The notes: generated by a model from the letters alone, not told the origin. 64,000 bases of DNA from Actinopolymorpha pittospori (GCF_014873875.1 NZ_JADBEM010000001.1:7564001-7628000); one strand, 5' to 3'. Shown: positions 34,665 through 44,853, counted from the stretch's first letter. Program-made: numbers and translations.

Positions 34665-36743
34665 ATGCCGACTGCACCGCGCACCGAGCAACGCCCGTTC
34701 GTCCATCGCCACCACGGCGACGAGCGGATCGACGAGTACGCCTGGCTGCGGGATCGCGAGGACCCCGCGGTCCGCACCCACCTGGAGGCGGAGAACGCCT
34801 TCACCGAGGAGTCCCTCGCCCACCTGGGCGGGCTGCGGACGGAACTCTTCGAGGAGTACCGCTCGCGGATCAAGGAAACCGACGAGGACGTCCCCGCGCG
34901 AGACGGCGCCTGGGAGTACTTCACCCGGACCCAGGAGGGCAAGCAGTATCCACTGTTCGTCCGCCACCCGGTCGGTGGCGGTGAGGAGCAGACCCTCCTC
35001 GACTGCAACCAGGCGGCCGAGGGCACCGACTACTTCGCGCTCGGTGCCTTCGCCGTCTCCCCGAGTGGTCGGCTGCTCGCCTACTCCGTCGACACCGACG
35101 GCAGCGAGGAGTTCCAGCTCCGGGTGAAGGATCTCCAGACCGGCGAGCACCTGCCCGACGTCATCTCCCCCACCGGCTACGGCGCGGTGTGGTCGGCCGA
35201 CGAGCAGTTCGTCTTCTACACCACGCTCGACCCCGCCCATCGGCCGTGGAAGCTGTGGCGCCACCGGCTCGGCACCGACCCGGCCGCGGACGTGCTCCTG
35301 TTCACCGAGGAGGACGAGTCGTTCTATCTCGGGGTCGGGCGGACCCGCTCACGGGAGTGGCTGGTGCTCGGACTCCACGCAACGGAGTCCAGCGAGGTGC
35401 ACGTCCTGCGCGCCGACGATCCCGAGGGCGACTGGCGGCTCGTCGCCGCGCGCCGGCCCGGCGTGGAGTACGGCATCGAGCATCACGGCGAGCGGTTCCT
35501 CTTCGTCACCAACGACCAGGGACCCGACTTCCGGCTCGCGCAAGCCCCGGTTGACGACCCGGGGCCGGAGCGATGGGTCGACGTCATCGCCCACCAGCAG
35601 GGCGTCCGGATCGTTTCCGTCGACGCGTTCACCCGGCACCTGGTCGTGTCGCTGCGCGAGGACGGTCGCACCGAGCTCGACGTGATCTCGGTCGACGACG
35701 ACCAGCGGCGCCGACTCACCTTCGACGAACCCATCTACTCGGTCGACCTCGGCACCAACCGCGAGTTCGACACCGGCACCGTCCGTATCGGCTACACCTC
35801 GCTCACCACGCCCGAGTCCACCATCGACGTCGAGCTGGACACTGACAAGCGAGAGCTGCGCAAGCGTCAACCCGTGCTGAACGTCGACCTCGGCCGCTAC
35901 CGGTCGGCACGGGAGTGGGCCACCGCACCCGACGGGACGAAGGTGCCGATCTCGATCGTCTGGCGCGAGGACCGACCCGCGGGTGCCCCACTGCTGCTCT
36001 ACGGCTACGGCTCCTACGAACACTCGATGGACCCGTGGTTCTCCACCCTGCGGCTGTCCCTGCTCGACCGCGGTGTCGCCTTCGCCATCGCCCATGTCCG
36101 CGGTGGCGGCGAGATGGGCCGGGCCTGGTACGACCACGGAAAGAAGCTCGAGAAGGCCAACACCTTCACCGACTTCGTAGCGGTGGCCGACTACCTCGTC
36201 GACAACGGCTGGACGACTCGCGAGGGTCTGGCCATCCGTGGTGGTTCGGCCGGCGGCCTGCTCATCGGCGCGGTCCTCAACCTGCGTCCCGATCTGTGCG
36301 CGGCCGCGGTCGCCGAGGTGCCCTTCGTCGACGCGCTCACCACCATCCTCGACCCGTCGCTGCCCCTGACGGTGCGGGAGTGGGACGAATGGGGCAACCC
36401 GGTGGCCGACCCCGAGGTCTACGCCGCGATGAAGGCGTACGCCCCCTACGACAACGTGTCCCGGAGCCACTACCCCGCGATCTATGCCACCGCCGGACTG
36501 AACGACCCCCGGGTGAGCTACTGGGAGCCGGCGAAGTGGGTCGCGCGTCTGCGTGACCGGATGACAGGCGGCGGACCGGTGCTCCTGAAGACCGAACTCG
36601 GCGCCGGTCATGGCGGACCCTCCGGGCGCTACGACGCGTGGAAGGACGAGGCGCAGGTGCACGCGTTCATCCTCGACGCCGTGGGCGGTGTGGACCGTCC
36701 GGACGAAGGACACACCTCGAAATCGCAGCAGAACGAAGGGTGA
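34665..36743 (+). CDS. ptrB: Oligopeptidase B / S9 prolyl oligopeptidase family protein
   Basis: Serine peptidase cutting small peptides after basic residues, 692 aa. The N-terminal beta-propeller spans about residues 75-410. The catalytic domain carries GGSAGGLLIG (nucleophile), GLNDPRVSYWEPAKW (acid) and GAGHGGPSGR (His). The GNPVADPEVYAAMKAYAPYDNV stretch is characteristic of the oligopeptidase B branch. The ATG at 34665 gives the typical opening; longer in-frame starts overlap the ABC gene. Cytoplasmic; no signal peptide. Confidence 0.9.
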   Translation: MPTAPRTEQRPFVHRHHGDERIDEYAWLRDREDPAVRTHLEAENAFTEESLAHLGGLRTELFEEYRSRIKETDEDVPARDGAWEYFTRTQEGKQYPLFVRHPVGGGEEQTLLDCNQAAEGTDYFALGAFAVSPSGRLLAYSVDTDGSEEFQLRVKDLQTGEHLPDVISPTGYGAVWSADEQFVFYTTLDPAHRPWKLWRHRLGTDPAADVLLFTEEDESFYLGVGRTRSREWLVLGLHATESSEVHVLRADDPEGDWRLVAARRPGVEYGIEHHGERFLFVTNDQGPDFRLAQAPVDDPGPERWVDVIAHQQGVRIVSVDAFTRHLVVSLREDGRTELDVISVDDDQRRRLTFDEPIYSVDLGTNREFDTGTVRIGYTSLTTPESTIDVELDTDKRELRKRQPVLNVDLGRYRSAREWATAPDGTKVPISIVWREDRPAGAPLLLYGYGSYEHSMDPWFSTLRLSLLDRGVAFAIAHVRGGGEMGRAWYDHGKKLEKANTFTDFVAVADYLVDNGWTTREGLAIRGGSAGGLLIGAVLNLRPDLCAAAVAEVPFVDALTTILDPSLPLTVREWDEWGNPVADPEVYAAMKAYAPYDNVSRSHYPAIYATAGLNDPRVSYWEPAKWVARLRDRMTGGGPVLLKTELGAGHGGPSGRYDAWKDEAQVHAFILDAVGGVDRPDEGHTSKSQQNEG

Positions 36744-36766
36744 CGGAGCGAGCCCGGGAGCCGAAA

Positions 36767-36800
36767 GGACACGCTGCTCCCCCGTGCGAGCAGCGTGTCC
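36767..36800. terminator. 13-bp stem-loop between convergent genes
   Basis: GGACACGCTGCTC pairs perfectly with GAGCAGCGTGTCC around an 8-nt loop, 24 nt after the oligopeptidase stop. It lies between convergent genes and is probably bidirectional. Confidence 0.75.
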
Positions 36801-36894
36801 GGTCCGGCTTCCGGCCCCGCCCTCCCACTGTGGGCCGGCAGGCGGGCGCAGCGACTCCGCCGAAGGGGCGTAGACACTTTGCTCCGTCCTGCTA

Positions 36895-39834
36895 TCACCG
36901 CGATGACGTCTCGCTGACGCCCGCGGGCCCGGCCTCCGCGGCGGCCAGCGCGTCCCGGAGGCGTTGTTCATGTCGGGCCGCTCCGACGTCGGCGTACGCC
37001 GGCAAGGTGGCCTTGACGAGACCGATCACGTCGGCGACGCGGCCCACCTCGAGATAGGCCTCGGCGAGGCTGGCGAGCGCCGCGTGCGCCCGCCCGGCCA
37101 GCTCGACCGCCTCCGCACCCTCGCCGCGGGCCGAGGCAACCCGTGCGGCCATCGCGGTGACGTAGGCGCGGGCGCGCAGCTCGTGCACGCCCTCGATCAC
37201 CGCCAGACTCGCCCGAGACGCCTCCGCCGCGCGGTCCAGGTCGCCGTTCTCCAGCGCGTAGCGGGTGATGCGGTGCAGGACGAGGGCCTCGTCCACCGGC
37301 CCACCGAGCTCACGTGCGAGATCAAGGGTCTCGTCGAACAACGGAATCGCCTCGGCGTAGCGCCCGTGCTGGGCGAGCAGGGAGGCGAACTCCCGTACGG
37401 CGGAGGCGTAGGCCGGCCGGTAGCCGCTGGCACGCGCCGCCGCTGCCGCCCGCTCGGCCAGCGCGAGCGCCTCACCGCCCTGTTGCCGCTCGTCCCGGAA
37501 ATGTGCCAGGGCGGCCAGGGAGTAGGCGAGGTCGAGTGGGGCGTCGAGGCGTTCGAAGACCGCGGCGGACTCGGCGAGAGTCGTCAGGACGTCGTCGGTC
37601 AGACCACGAGTGGCGGCCTGCATCGCGTGTTGCCACGCCGACCGCCAGGCGACCCGCTCGTCCCCGGCCTCCGAAGCCGCGGCGCGGATGAGGACCCACA
37701 GTTCCAGTACCTCGGTGTGCGGGAGCTGGACGTCCAGACGGGCGAGGACCCGCTCGGCCAGGTGGGCGGCGTCGGCGTACCAGCCCACCTGCGCACAGCG
37801 CCGGATCACCCAGCCGAGCTGGAGCTGCTCGGCGAGCATCCAGGCCTCACCGTCGGCGGTGAGCCGGGTGACGTCGCGCTCGGGCAGGTACGGCGCCGGA
37901 CGGATCGGGTCGACGGGCGCCTCGTCGAACGACACCGTCGCGAGGGAGCGGTGGGCCGCGTCGGCGAGCGCGAGGAAGGTGTCGACCAGTCGCCGCAACG
38001 CCGCCTCGTTGGCGGTCGGGTCGTCGGCGCGGGCGAGTTCGGCGGCGTAGACGGCAAGCAGGTCGTGGGCGCGGTAGCGGGGCTCGCCGGTCGGATCGCG
38101 CCCGGTCTCGGTGAGCAGGCTCGCCTCCACGAGTTCCTCGGCCAACCGCTCCCCGTCGGGTTGGTCGGCCAGGACGCCGAGGGTCCACGCCGCGACGCCG
38201 GTCGTACCGAGCAGGCCCAGGCGACGGAACGCGGTCGCGCCGACCGGGGACAGTGCGGAGTAGCTGAGGGCCAGGCCGGCCCGCACCTCCAGGTCGGTCG
38301 TCCGCAACTCGTCAAGGCGACGTTGCTCGTCGGCCAACCGCTCGGCGAGCCCGGCCAGACCGGTCGAGGGACGGGCGGCCAACCTGGCGCCGACGATGCG
38401 CAGCGCCAGAGGTAGGCCGCCGCAGGCCGCGACGATCGCCCGGGCCGCGGCCGGCTCGGCGTTCACCCGGTCGGTCCCGACCAGGGTCGCGAGCAGATCC
38501 AGGGAGTCCTCCTCCGTGAGAGAACCCAGCCGGAACGCGTGCCCGCCGGGCACCCCGCCCAGGAGCCGGCGCCCGGTGACCAGAACCACGCTGCCCGGTG
38601 TGCCCGGTACCAGCGGAAGGACCTGCCGGGCGCTCGCGGCGTCGTCCAGCAGCAGGAGTACGGCGCGGTCGGCCAGCCGGGCCCGGAACGCGGAGGCACG
38701 CGCGTCGACGCCGTCCGGGAGCGCGTCCCGACCGACACCGCTCGCGGTGAGCAGCTCACCGAGGACCTCCGCCGGGTCCCGGGGCACGCCGTTGGCACCG
38801 GTCAACCGGACGAAGAGCTGACCGTCCGGGAAGCGCGTCCGCAGTCGGTGGGCGGCCCGCACGGCGACCGTGCTCTTGCCGGTGCCCGGAGGGCCGGTCA
38901 GGCTGAGGACCAGCACCGTCGTTCTGTCCGAGCCGGTACGCAGCCGCTCCTCCAGCGCTTCGAGCAGGTCGGCGCGGCCGACGAAGTCGGCGATGTCCGG
39001 AGGGAGCTGGCACAGGGACACCCACGACGCCGGCGCCGCGCCGGGCGCGGTGCCCGCAGCGGCCTGATGCAGGGAGGGATCCTCGGCCAGGATCCGCTGG
39101 TGCAGCAGGCGGATCTCCGGGCTCGGCTCCAGTCCCATCTCGTCGACGAGGAGCGTACGCAACCGGCCGTAGGCATCGAGCGCGTCGGACTGTCGGTGGG
39201 AGGAGTAGAGCGCCAGCATCAGCTGGTACCAGAAGCGTTCCCGAAGCGGGTGCTCCATCGTCAACGCCGTGAGCTCTCCGACGAGTTCGGCATGCTCGCC
39301 GAGGATGAGTTCGGCGTCGATCCGGCGTTCGACGGTGAGCAGCCGCCGCTGCTCCTCCAGGCGTGGTACGAGATCGCGGTGCAGCGACTCCGACGGGATG
39401 TCCACCAGCGCCGGGCCACGCCACAACTCGAGCGCCTCGCGCAGGAGCGCGCGGGCCGTCGCCACGTCGCCGGGGTGGCGGTCGGCCTGCGCGAGCAGGT
39501 CGGTGAACCGGTCGAGGTCGATCCGCCCGGGCTCCACCTCGATGAGGTAGCCCTCGGGACGGGTCCGGATCGGAACGTCGGCACCGGGATCGATCCCCTG
39601 GCCGAGGTTGCGGCGCAGCCGCATGACGTAGGTCGCCAGGGTGGCGCGGGCCGTGGCGGGTGCGGCGTTCCCCCACAGCCGCTCGCACAACTCGTCGACG
39701 GAGACCAGCCGGTTGGCCGAGACCAGCAGGGAGACCAACAGGGTGCGCTGCTTACCGGCGCTGACGACCACATGCTGGTCGCCGCGGCGGACCTCCAGTG
39801 GTCCGAGCAGCCGGTAGCTCAGGGCAGGTTCCAC
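36895..39834 (-). CDS. Large SARP regulator (AfsR-like: OmpR-type DNA-binding, BTAD, NB-ARC, TPR)
   Basis: 979-aa transcriptional regulator. Residues about 5-90 form the winged-helix DNA-binding domain (LVSVDELCERLWGN), about 98-245 the bacterial transcriptional activator domain. About 275-560 is an NB-ARC/STAND ATPase with P-loop GPPGTGKST and Walker B LLLLDDA. The remainder is Ala-rich TPR-like helices. The GTG at 39834 follows GGAGGGG by 9 nt; upstream frame is open but unsupported. AfsR-like proteins control secondary metabolism or stress responses. No biosynthetic cluster adjoins it, so its targets may be distant. Confidence 0.92.
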   Translation of the reverse strand: MEPALSYRLLGPLEVRRGDQHVVVSAGKQRTLLVSLLVSANRLVSVDELCERLWGNAAPATARATLATYVMRLRRNLGQGIDPGADVPIRTRPEGYLIEVEPGRIDLDRFTDLLAQADRHPGDVATARALLREALELWRGPALVDIPSESLHRDLVPRLEEQRRLLTVERRIDAELILGEHAELVGELTALTMEHPLRERFWYQLMLALYSSHRQSDALDAYGRLRTLLVDEMGLEPSPEIRLLHQRILAEDPSLHQAAAGTAPGAAPASWVSLCQLPPDIADFVGRADLLEALEERLRTGSDRTTVLVLSLTGPPGTGKSTVAVRAAHRLRTRFPDGQLFVRLTGANGVPRDPAEVLGELLTASGVGRDALPDGVDARASAFRARLADRAVLLLLDDAASARQVLPLVPGTPGSVVLVTGRRLLGGVPGGHAFRLGSLTEEDSLDLLATLVGTDRVNAEPAAARAIVAACGGLPLALRIVGARLAARPSTGLAGLAERLADEQRRLDELRTTDLEVRAGLALSYSALSPVGATAFRRLGLLGTTGVAAWTLGVLADQPDGERLAEELVEASLLTETGRDPTGEPRYRAHDLLAVYAAELARADDPTANEAALRRLVDTFLALADAAHRSLATVSFDEAPVDPIRPAPYLPERDVTRLTADGEAWMLAEQLQLGWVIRRCAQVGWYADAAHLAERVLARLDVQLPHTEVLELWVLIRAAASEAGDERVAWRSAWQHAMQAATRGLTDDVLTTLAESAAVFERLDAPLDLAYSLAALAHFRDERQQGGEALALAERAAAAARASGYRPAYASAVREFASLLAQHGRYAEAIPLFDETLDLARELGGPVDEALVLHRITRYALENGDLDRAAEASRASLAVIEGVHELRARAYVTAMAARVASARGEGAEAVELAGRAHAALASLAEAYLEVGRVADVIGLVKATLPAYADVGAARHEQRLRDALAAAEAGPAGVSETSSR

Positions 39835-40058
39835 CGATGCGCACCCCTCCGTGACACGTTCCACACCCAGGGGGGACTCAGCGTAGCGGTGCAACGGATC
39901 CGGGCCAGTCACGACCATCCCGGCCGGGACCTCCGCGGACGCGCTCGCGCGACGTGCCGGCGACCGAGGTAGGCCGCGACACCGCGAACCGGCCCACCAC
40001 GAGGCACCGGCGGGGTACTCTCGCCGCGAGTTCCGGGAGGTTCCGGAGAGGACGAACG

Positions 40059-40676
40059 ATGGACGCCGACGTACACCGGTCACTGGTCTGGTTGAAGGAG
40101 GCCGGCGCGGAGCTTGCCGAGGTCAAGCTCGCCCGCGGCCGCCTCTCCGCCACCGGCTCGGCCATCGGGGCCGACCCGCTGCCCTACCGCCTGGAGTACA
40201 TCCTCGTCACCGGGGACGACTTCACGACCTCCTCCCTGCGGGTGCACACCGCCGGGGCGGGATGGGCCCGGACGCTGGAGCTTCGCCGCGACGGTGACGG
40301 AACCTGGCAGATCCTCGGCGACGCCGAAGGTCTCCTCGACGCGCCACCTCCCGGCGGGGACGCCACGCTCTACCGGGACGCGCTCGACTGCGACCTCGCG
40401 TTGTGCCCACTCACCAACACGATGCCCGTCCTGCGGCACGGCCTGCTCGACGCTGGCGACCCCGTCGACTTCCAGATGGTGTGGGTCTCGGTCCCCGACC
40501 TCGCCGTCCACCCGAGCGCCCAGCGCTACACGCCGGTCCGCAAGTCCGACGACGTGAGCGTGGTCCGCTACGAGGACGAGGACTTCCGGGCCGAGATCGT
40601 CTTCGACCGGGACGGCCTGGTGGTCGACTATCCCGGTCTGGCGCGACGGGTGGGCCGGCCGTCCGGAGTCAGGTGA
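40059..40676 (+). CDS. Putative glycolipid-binding protein (DUF1089)
   Basis: 205 aa. The sequence follows the PF06475 pattern: an N-terminal strand region (LEYILVTGDDFTTSSLRVHT), WQILGDAEGLL, DCDLALCPLTNTMPVLRHGLL and a closing YEDEDFRAEIVFDRDGLVVDYPGLARR. A bacterial homologue has a spiral beta fold thought to bind glycolipids, but function is not proven. GGAGAGGACG upstream of the ATG. Divergent from the SARP gene by 224 nt. Confidence 0.87.
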   Translation: MDADVHRSLVWLKEAGAELAEVKLARGRLSATGSAIGADPLPYRLEYILVTGDDFTTSSLRVHTAGAGWARTLELRRDGDGTWQILGDAEGLLDAPPPGGDATLYRDALDCDLALCPLTNTMPVLRHGLLDAGDPVDFQMVWVSVPDLAVHPSAQRYTPVRKSDDVSVVRYEDEDFRAEIVFDRDGLVVDYPGLARRVGRPSGVR

Positions 40677-40711
40677 TCCCGATCGGTTGGTCCGGTGTTG
40701 GTCCACCCTGA

Positions 40712-41722
40712 TCAGGCCGGCCGGCGGACGAACTTCCTCAACACGTCGTACGGATAGCGCAGGGGACGCTCGCTCGCCGCGTCGAGTCGGGCCATCTGGT
40801 CCGCGTCGAGACGCCAGCCCGCCGCACCGAGGTTGTCCTCGAAGTGCTGCAACGTGCGCGCGCCGATGATCGGTGCGGTCACCCCCGGCCGCTGGGCGAC
40901 CCAGCGCAGCGCCACCTGTGCTGGTGACCTGCCGGCCTCCTCCGCGACCGCGTGCAGGGTGTCGATGACGCCCCACGTGTGTTCGTTGTCGTACGCGCCC
41001 CAGGCCTCGCTCCAGTCCTGCCGGCTGGCCTCGTCGATGCGGGTGCCGGGGATGGCACCGGTCGCGCCGCGGCGGTACTTGCCCGACAACCAACCGCCCC
41101 GCAACGGGCTCCAGGCGATCAGCCCGAGGCCCTCCCGCTCGCACACGGGGACGAGTTCCTGTTCGACGTCCCGGTCGAGCAGGTTGTACAGCGGCTGCAG
41201 GCAGGCGTAGGGCTCGAGCCCCAGGTGCCGGGCGACGTCGACCGACTTCTGCAGCTGCCATCCGGCGTAGTTGCTGGCACCGAGGTAGCGGACCTTGCCG
41301 GAGCTGACCAGCTTGTCGAGCGTGGCGAGCGTCTCCTCCAGCGGCGTGCCGTCGTCGAATACATGGACCTGGTAGAGGTCGATGTAGTCGGTGCCGAGCC
41401 GGCGCAGGCTGGCCTCGACCGCTGTCAAGATGTGCTTGCGGCTGGTGCCGCCGTCGTTGGGGCCGGGGCCCATGTCGCCGTACACCTTGGTGGCCACGAC
41501 GAGGTCGTCGCGCCGCTGGGTTTTGAGCCAGCGGCCGAGGATCTCCTCCGACGCGCCGGCATTGTAGACGTCGGCGGTGTCGATGAAGGTGCCGCCGGCC
41601 TCGACGAAGCGGTCCAGCATCCGCACGCTGGTCTGCTCGTCGGAATCCCCGCCGAACGACATGGCTCCCAGGCAGAGCTCACTGACCCGCAGGCCGGTCC
41701 TGCCGAGGTAGAGGTACTCCAT
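40712..41722 (-). CDS. Aldo/keto reductase
   Basis: 336 aa, TIM-barrel NADPH oxidoreductase. Catalytic residues are visible in FIDTADVYNAG (Asp, Tyr), VVATKVYGDMG (Lys) and YIDLYQVHVFD (His). The cofactor end reads APIIGARTLQHFEDNLGAA. Clearly a paralogue of the enzyme at 15773-16798, but not a recent duplicate judging by many differences. Converges on the DUF1089 gene, 35 nt apart. Confidence 0.92.
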   Translation of the reverse strand: MEYLYLGRTGLRVSELCLGAMSFGGDSDEQTSVRMLDRFVEAGGTFIDTADVYNAGASEEILGRWLKTQRRDDLVVATKVYGDMGPGPNDGGTSRKHILTAVEASLRRLGTDYIDLYQVHVFDDGTPLEETLATLDKLVSSGKVRYLGASNYAGWQLQKSVDVARHLGLEPYACLQPLYNLLDRDVEQELVPVCEREGLGLIAWSPLRGGWLSGKYRRGATGAIPGTRIDEASRQDWSEAWGAYDNEHTWGVIDTLHAVAEEAGRSPAQVALRWVAQRPGVTAPIIGARTLQHFEDNLGAAGWRLDADQMARLDAASERPLRYPYDVLRKFVRRPA

Positions 41723-41878
41723 GGGTCTCCCTCACTGTCGGGACGGCACGCGTTCGGATGCCGTCGCCACGGACCCTATGGCCAGAACGGCCTGCCAAGG
41801 CGGACCACTGCGCGCCCGGCAGGACAGACCAATTGGCTGGTGACCTCCAGCCAGCGCGGGGCGGTGCCGGTTCACGCG

Positions 41879-42601
41879 TCAGCGCAGCCGGCGTGCCGCG
41901 GCCTGCCGGAACCGCTCGGACGCGCCGGAGCGGATCGGGCCGCCGTGCCCGAAGACGGCGTTGTCGAACTCGAGTTCGGCGAGGCGGCGGAAGCTCTCCC
42001 CAGCTGCCGTCACGTCCTCACCGACGATCTCCGCCATCCGCCCGGTGGCCGGGCGGATACCGGCGATGTTGAGCGCGGCGTCACCCACGATCAGGGTGCC
42101 GCCATCGCGCTCGAGCAAGAACGACACGTGTCCAAGGGTGTGGCCCGGCGTGTGCACGACCCGGATCCCGCCGGCCATCGGGAGTTGCGCTCCGTCGGCG
42201 AGCTCGACGTCGACGGTGGCCGGCTCGGGCGGCGTCGAGTTGGCGCGGGCCACGACCGGACCGAGGATGCGGGCCACCACGCTGTTCCAGCTCGGACGCA
42301 TCCGCGCGCGTGCGCCGCTCACCGCCGCCGCGTCGACGGGGTGGACGTAGACGGGCGCGCCGGTGCGCCGAACCATCGCGGCCAGACCGCCCACGTGGTC
42401 GGGGTGATGGTGGGTGACGAGAATGTGCCGGATCTCCGCGGCCTGACGACCCATCCGCAGGAGTCCCGCGGCGATCTGCTCGTCGCCCTTCGGCTCACCG
42501 CAGTCGACCAGGACGAGCCCGTCGTCGGCCTCGACGACGTAGGCGCTGACGAAGCCCTGCAGGATCCGGTAGACACCCGGGACCACCATCGTCGCCTTCA
42601 T
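41879..42601 (-). CDS. MBL-fold metallo-hydrolase
   Basis: 240 aa starting at the ATG at 42601. Metal motifs: THHHPDHVGG, the His in HTPGHTLGHVSF, the Asp in IVGDAALN and the final His in VFGHGGPI. The family is broad (lactonases, thioesterases, glyoxalases). It lies in the same direction as the aldo/keto reductase, 156 nt upstream of it. Confidence 0.88.
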   Translation of the reverse strand: MKATMVVPGVYRILQGFVSAYVVEADDGLVLVDCGEPKGDEQIAAGLLRMGRQAAEIRHILVTHHHPDHVGGLAAMVRRTGAPVYVHPVDAAAVSGARARMRPSWNSVVARILGPVVARANSTPPEPATVDVELADGAQLPMAGGIRVVHTPGHTLGHVSFLLERDGGTLIVGDAALNIAGIRPATGRMAEIVGEDVTAAGESFRRLAELEFDNAVFGHGGPIRSGASERFRQAAARRLR

Positions 42602-42807
42602 ACGGTCACGGTAGCCACGCACGGGCGGCGACGCGAGACACGTCCACGACCAGACGTCAGGTCGACGAACAACGTCCACGCGCGCGAACAATCGGCCGCT
42701 CATGGCAACGCGTGACCTGTTGACCACGACGTGATGCGGGACGACCCTGGGCGCGGAGGGGCACGCGAGCGGTGGGCGTGTGGTGCGGGGTGGAGCGGAG
42801 GTCTGCG

Positions 42808-44784
42808 ATGCGTCGATCTCAGGTCAGGACGGTGCTGCTGCGCGGTGGGCTGGTCGTGGGTGTGACGGCCGCGCTCACGCTGGGTGCCGTTTCCGGTGCC
42901 GGTGCGCAGGCGGCACCACCGCCGTCGCGGGCCGATCCGGTCGCGAGTGCCGCGGCGCACCAACCGATTGCCCGGCAGCAGGTCTACGAACGAGCCGCAC
43001 GCGAGTACGGCGTCCCCGTTCGGGTCCTGTTGGCCGTCTCCTACCTGCAGACCCGCTGGGACACGCATCGGGGCAAGCCCTCACGTGCCGGCGGTTACGG
43101 CCCGATGCACCTCACCGACCTCGCGACCGCGAACGCCCCGGAGGCCGGGGAACGCCGTGGAGACCCGGCGCGCCCGGGCGCCGGGACGGTCCCGCGCGGG
43201 CCGGCGTTCCAGACGGTCGATCTCGCCGCGCGACTCACCGGCCTTGACAAGGCAGCCTTGCGCAACGATCCGACCGTCAACATCCGTGGCGGCGCTGCCG
43301 TGCTCGCGGAGTACCAACGGCGCCTGGGCGGACCCGGCGCCACTCGGGTCGCCGACTGGTACGGCGCGGTCGCCCGCTACAGCGGGGCGGTCGACCAGGC
43401 GGGGGCGCGCTCGTTCGCCGACGAGGTGTACGCGCTGATCCGCACCGGTGCCAGCCGGACGACCGATGACGGTCAGACCGTCACGCTGGCGGCGAGCCCG
43501 GTGACCGGCAACCGCGCCTGGATCGGCAGGCTCGGGCTGCCCAAGCCGGCGGATGGGACCGCGGAGTGCCCGGCGAGCCTTGGGTGTGAGTGGATCCCCG
43601 CCCCCTACGAGGAGATCGGTGGCGGCGACTACGGCAACCACGACCTGGCCGACCGCCCGAACGACCAGCAGGTGAAGTACATCGTCATCCACTCCACCGA
43701 GGGCAGCTACGCCGGCACCGTCAACCTCGTCCAGGATCCGACCTACGTCAGTTGGCACTACACGCTCCGGGACAGCGACGGCCACATCGCCCAGCATGTT
43801 CCGACCAAGGACGTCGCCTGGCACGCCGGCAACTGGTACGTCAACGCGAAGTCGATCGGCCTCGAGCACGAGGGCTACGCCGCGCGCGGCACGTGGTACA
43901 CCGAGGTGATGTACCGCAACTCGGCGACGCTGGTGCGTTACCTCGCGGACAGGTACGACATCCCGCTGGACCGGCAGCACGTCCTCGGCCACGACAACGT
44001 GCCGGGCGTCACTCCCGAACTCGTGTCGGGCATGCACTGGGACCCAGGGCCCTACTGGGACTGGGCGCACTACTTCGAACTCCTCGGTGCGCCGTTCACG
44101 GCGACGGGAACGGCCACGAGCGGCATGGTGACGATCCGGCCCACCTTCGCCACCAACCGTCCGGTCTTCCACGGCTGCGAGGACAACCCGGGACCGCCTG
44201 CGGAGGGCCGGCCGCGCCGCTGCCAGGCATGGCCGTCCTCGGCCATCATCCTGCACACCGAGCCTCGGGAGGACGCACCGCTGCTCCGCGACGTGGGCAG
44301 CAACCCGCCCACCGGCACCAGCACGACGCACGTGGCGGACATCGGCAGCCGCGTCTCCACCGGACAGCAGTACGCCGTCGCGGAGGTACGTGGTGACTGG
44401 ACCGCACTCTGGTACCTCGGCCAGAAGGGCTGGTTCTACAACCCGCGGAGCGCGCCGAGAGCCCTCTGGTCGACCGGGATGGTCGCGAAACCCAAGCCAG
44501 GGAAGGCGTCTGTCCAGGTCTATGGCCGGGCCTACCCCGAGCCGGCGGCCTACCCGCCCGGCGTCCCGGTCCAGGCGCTGGCGCCGTTGCAGTACACCTG
44601 GCCGGCCGGACAGGCCTACGTCGTCGGATTGCCCGCGGCGGCGGAGTACTACCGGGCGGTGACGTTCGACCCGGCCGACCACCAGGTGGTCAAGGGCGCT
44701 CTGCGCTACTACCAGGTGCAGTTCGGCCACCGAGTTGCCTACGTCCTCGCCGACGACGTGGACGTGGTCGCATCCGGCGGGTGA
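42808..44784 (+). CDS. Secreted N-acetylmuramoyl-L-alanine amidase (Amidase_2/PGRP) with lysozyme-like N-terminal region
   Basis: Cell-wall hydrolase, 658 aa. The basic start and Ala/Val-rich stretch ending AGAQAAP (about residue 34) form a Sec-type signal peptide. Residues about 50-200 resemble a lytic transglycosylase/lysozyme-like fold (YERAAREYGVPVRVLLAVSYLQTRWD). The Amidase_2 domain spans about 285-430, with zinc-site candidates in IVIHSTEG, the SWHYTLRDSDG strand and HVLGHDNVPG. The C-terminal 200 residues look SH3-like and probably bind wall. GGAGG lies 6 nt before the ATG. Confidence 0.88.
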   Translation: MRRSQVRTVLLRGGLVVGVTAALTLGAVSGAGAQAAPPPSRADPVASAAAHQPIARQQVYERAAREYGVPVRVLLAVSYLQTRWDTHRGKPSRAGGYGPMHLTDLATANAPEAGERRGDPARPGAGTVPRGPAFQTVDLAARLTGLDKAALRNDPTVNIRGGAAVLAEYQRRLGGPGATRVADWYGAVARYSGAVDQAGARSFADEVYALIRTGASRTTDDGQTVTLAASPVTGNRAWIGRLGLPKPADGTAECPASLGCEWIPAPYEEIGGGDYGNHDLADRPNDQQVKYIVIHSTEGSYAGTVNLVQDPTYVSWHYTLRDSDGHIAQHVPTKDVAWHAGNWYVNAKSIGLEHEGYAARGTWYTEVMYRNSATLVRYLADRYDIPLDRQHVLGHDNVPGVTPELVSGMHWDPGPYWDWAHYFELLGAPFTATGTATSGMVTIRPTFATNRPVFHGCEDNPGPPAEGRPRRCQAWPSSAIILHTEPREDAPLLRDVGSNPPTGTSTTHVADIGSRVSTGQQYAVAEVRGDWTALWYLGQKGWFYNPRSAPRALWSTGMVAKPKPGKASVQVYGRAYPEPAAYPPGVPVQALAPLQYTWPAGQAYVVGLPAAAEYYRAVTFDPADHQVVKGALRYYQVQFGHRVAYVLADDVDVVASGG

Positions 44785-44802
44785 GCAGGACCGGCCGACA
44801 AT

Positions 44803-44846
44803 CTTGTCAACTATCGCTTGACAAGCCTTGATCATCGAACCACTCT
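44803..44846 (+). promoter_or_regulatory. Leaderless promoter with GTCAA-N7-TTGAC operator (HTH-ClpN gene 1)
   Basis: Perfect palindrome CTTGTCAA-N7-TTGACAAG (44803-44825). Its right half contains the -35 TTGACA (44818-44823). A 17-bp spacer leads to the -10-like CACTCT (44841-44846), then 7 nt to the ATG at 44854. No Shine-Dalgarno stands between them, which supports a leaderless mRNA. The core GTCAA-N7-TTGAC recurs upstream of the paralogue at 59995. Confidence 0.7.
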
Positions 44847-44853
44847 GTGTTGC

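Noticed and set aside
33058..34677. A 539-codon open frame antisense to the ABC exporter
   Set aside because: No recognisable domains, and the opposite strand encodes intact ABC motifs throughout.
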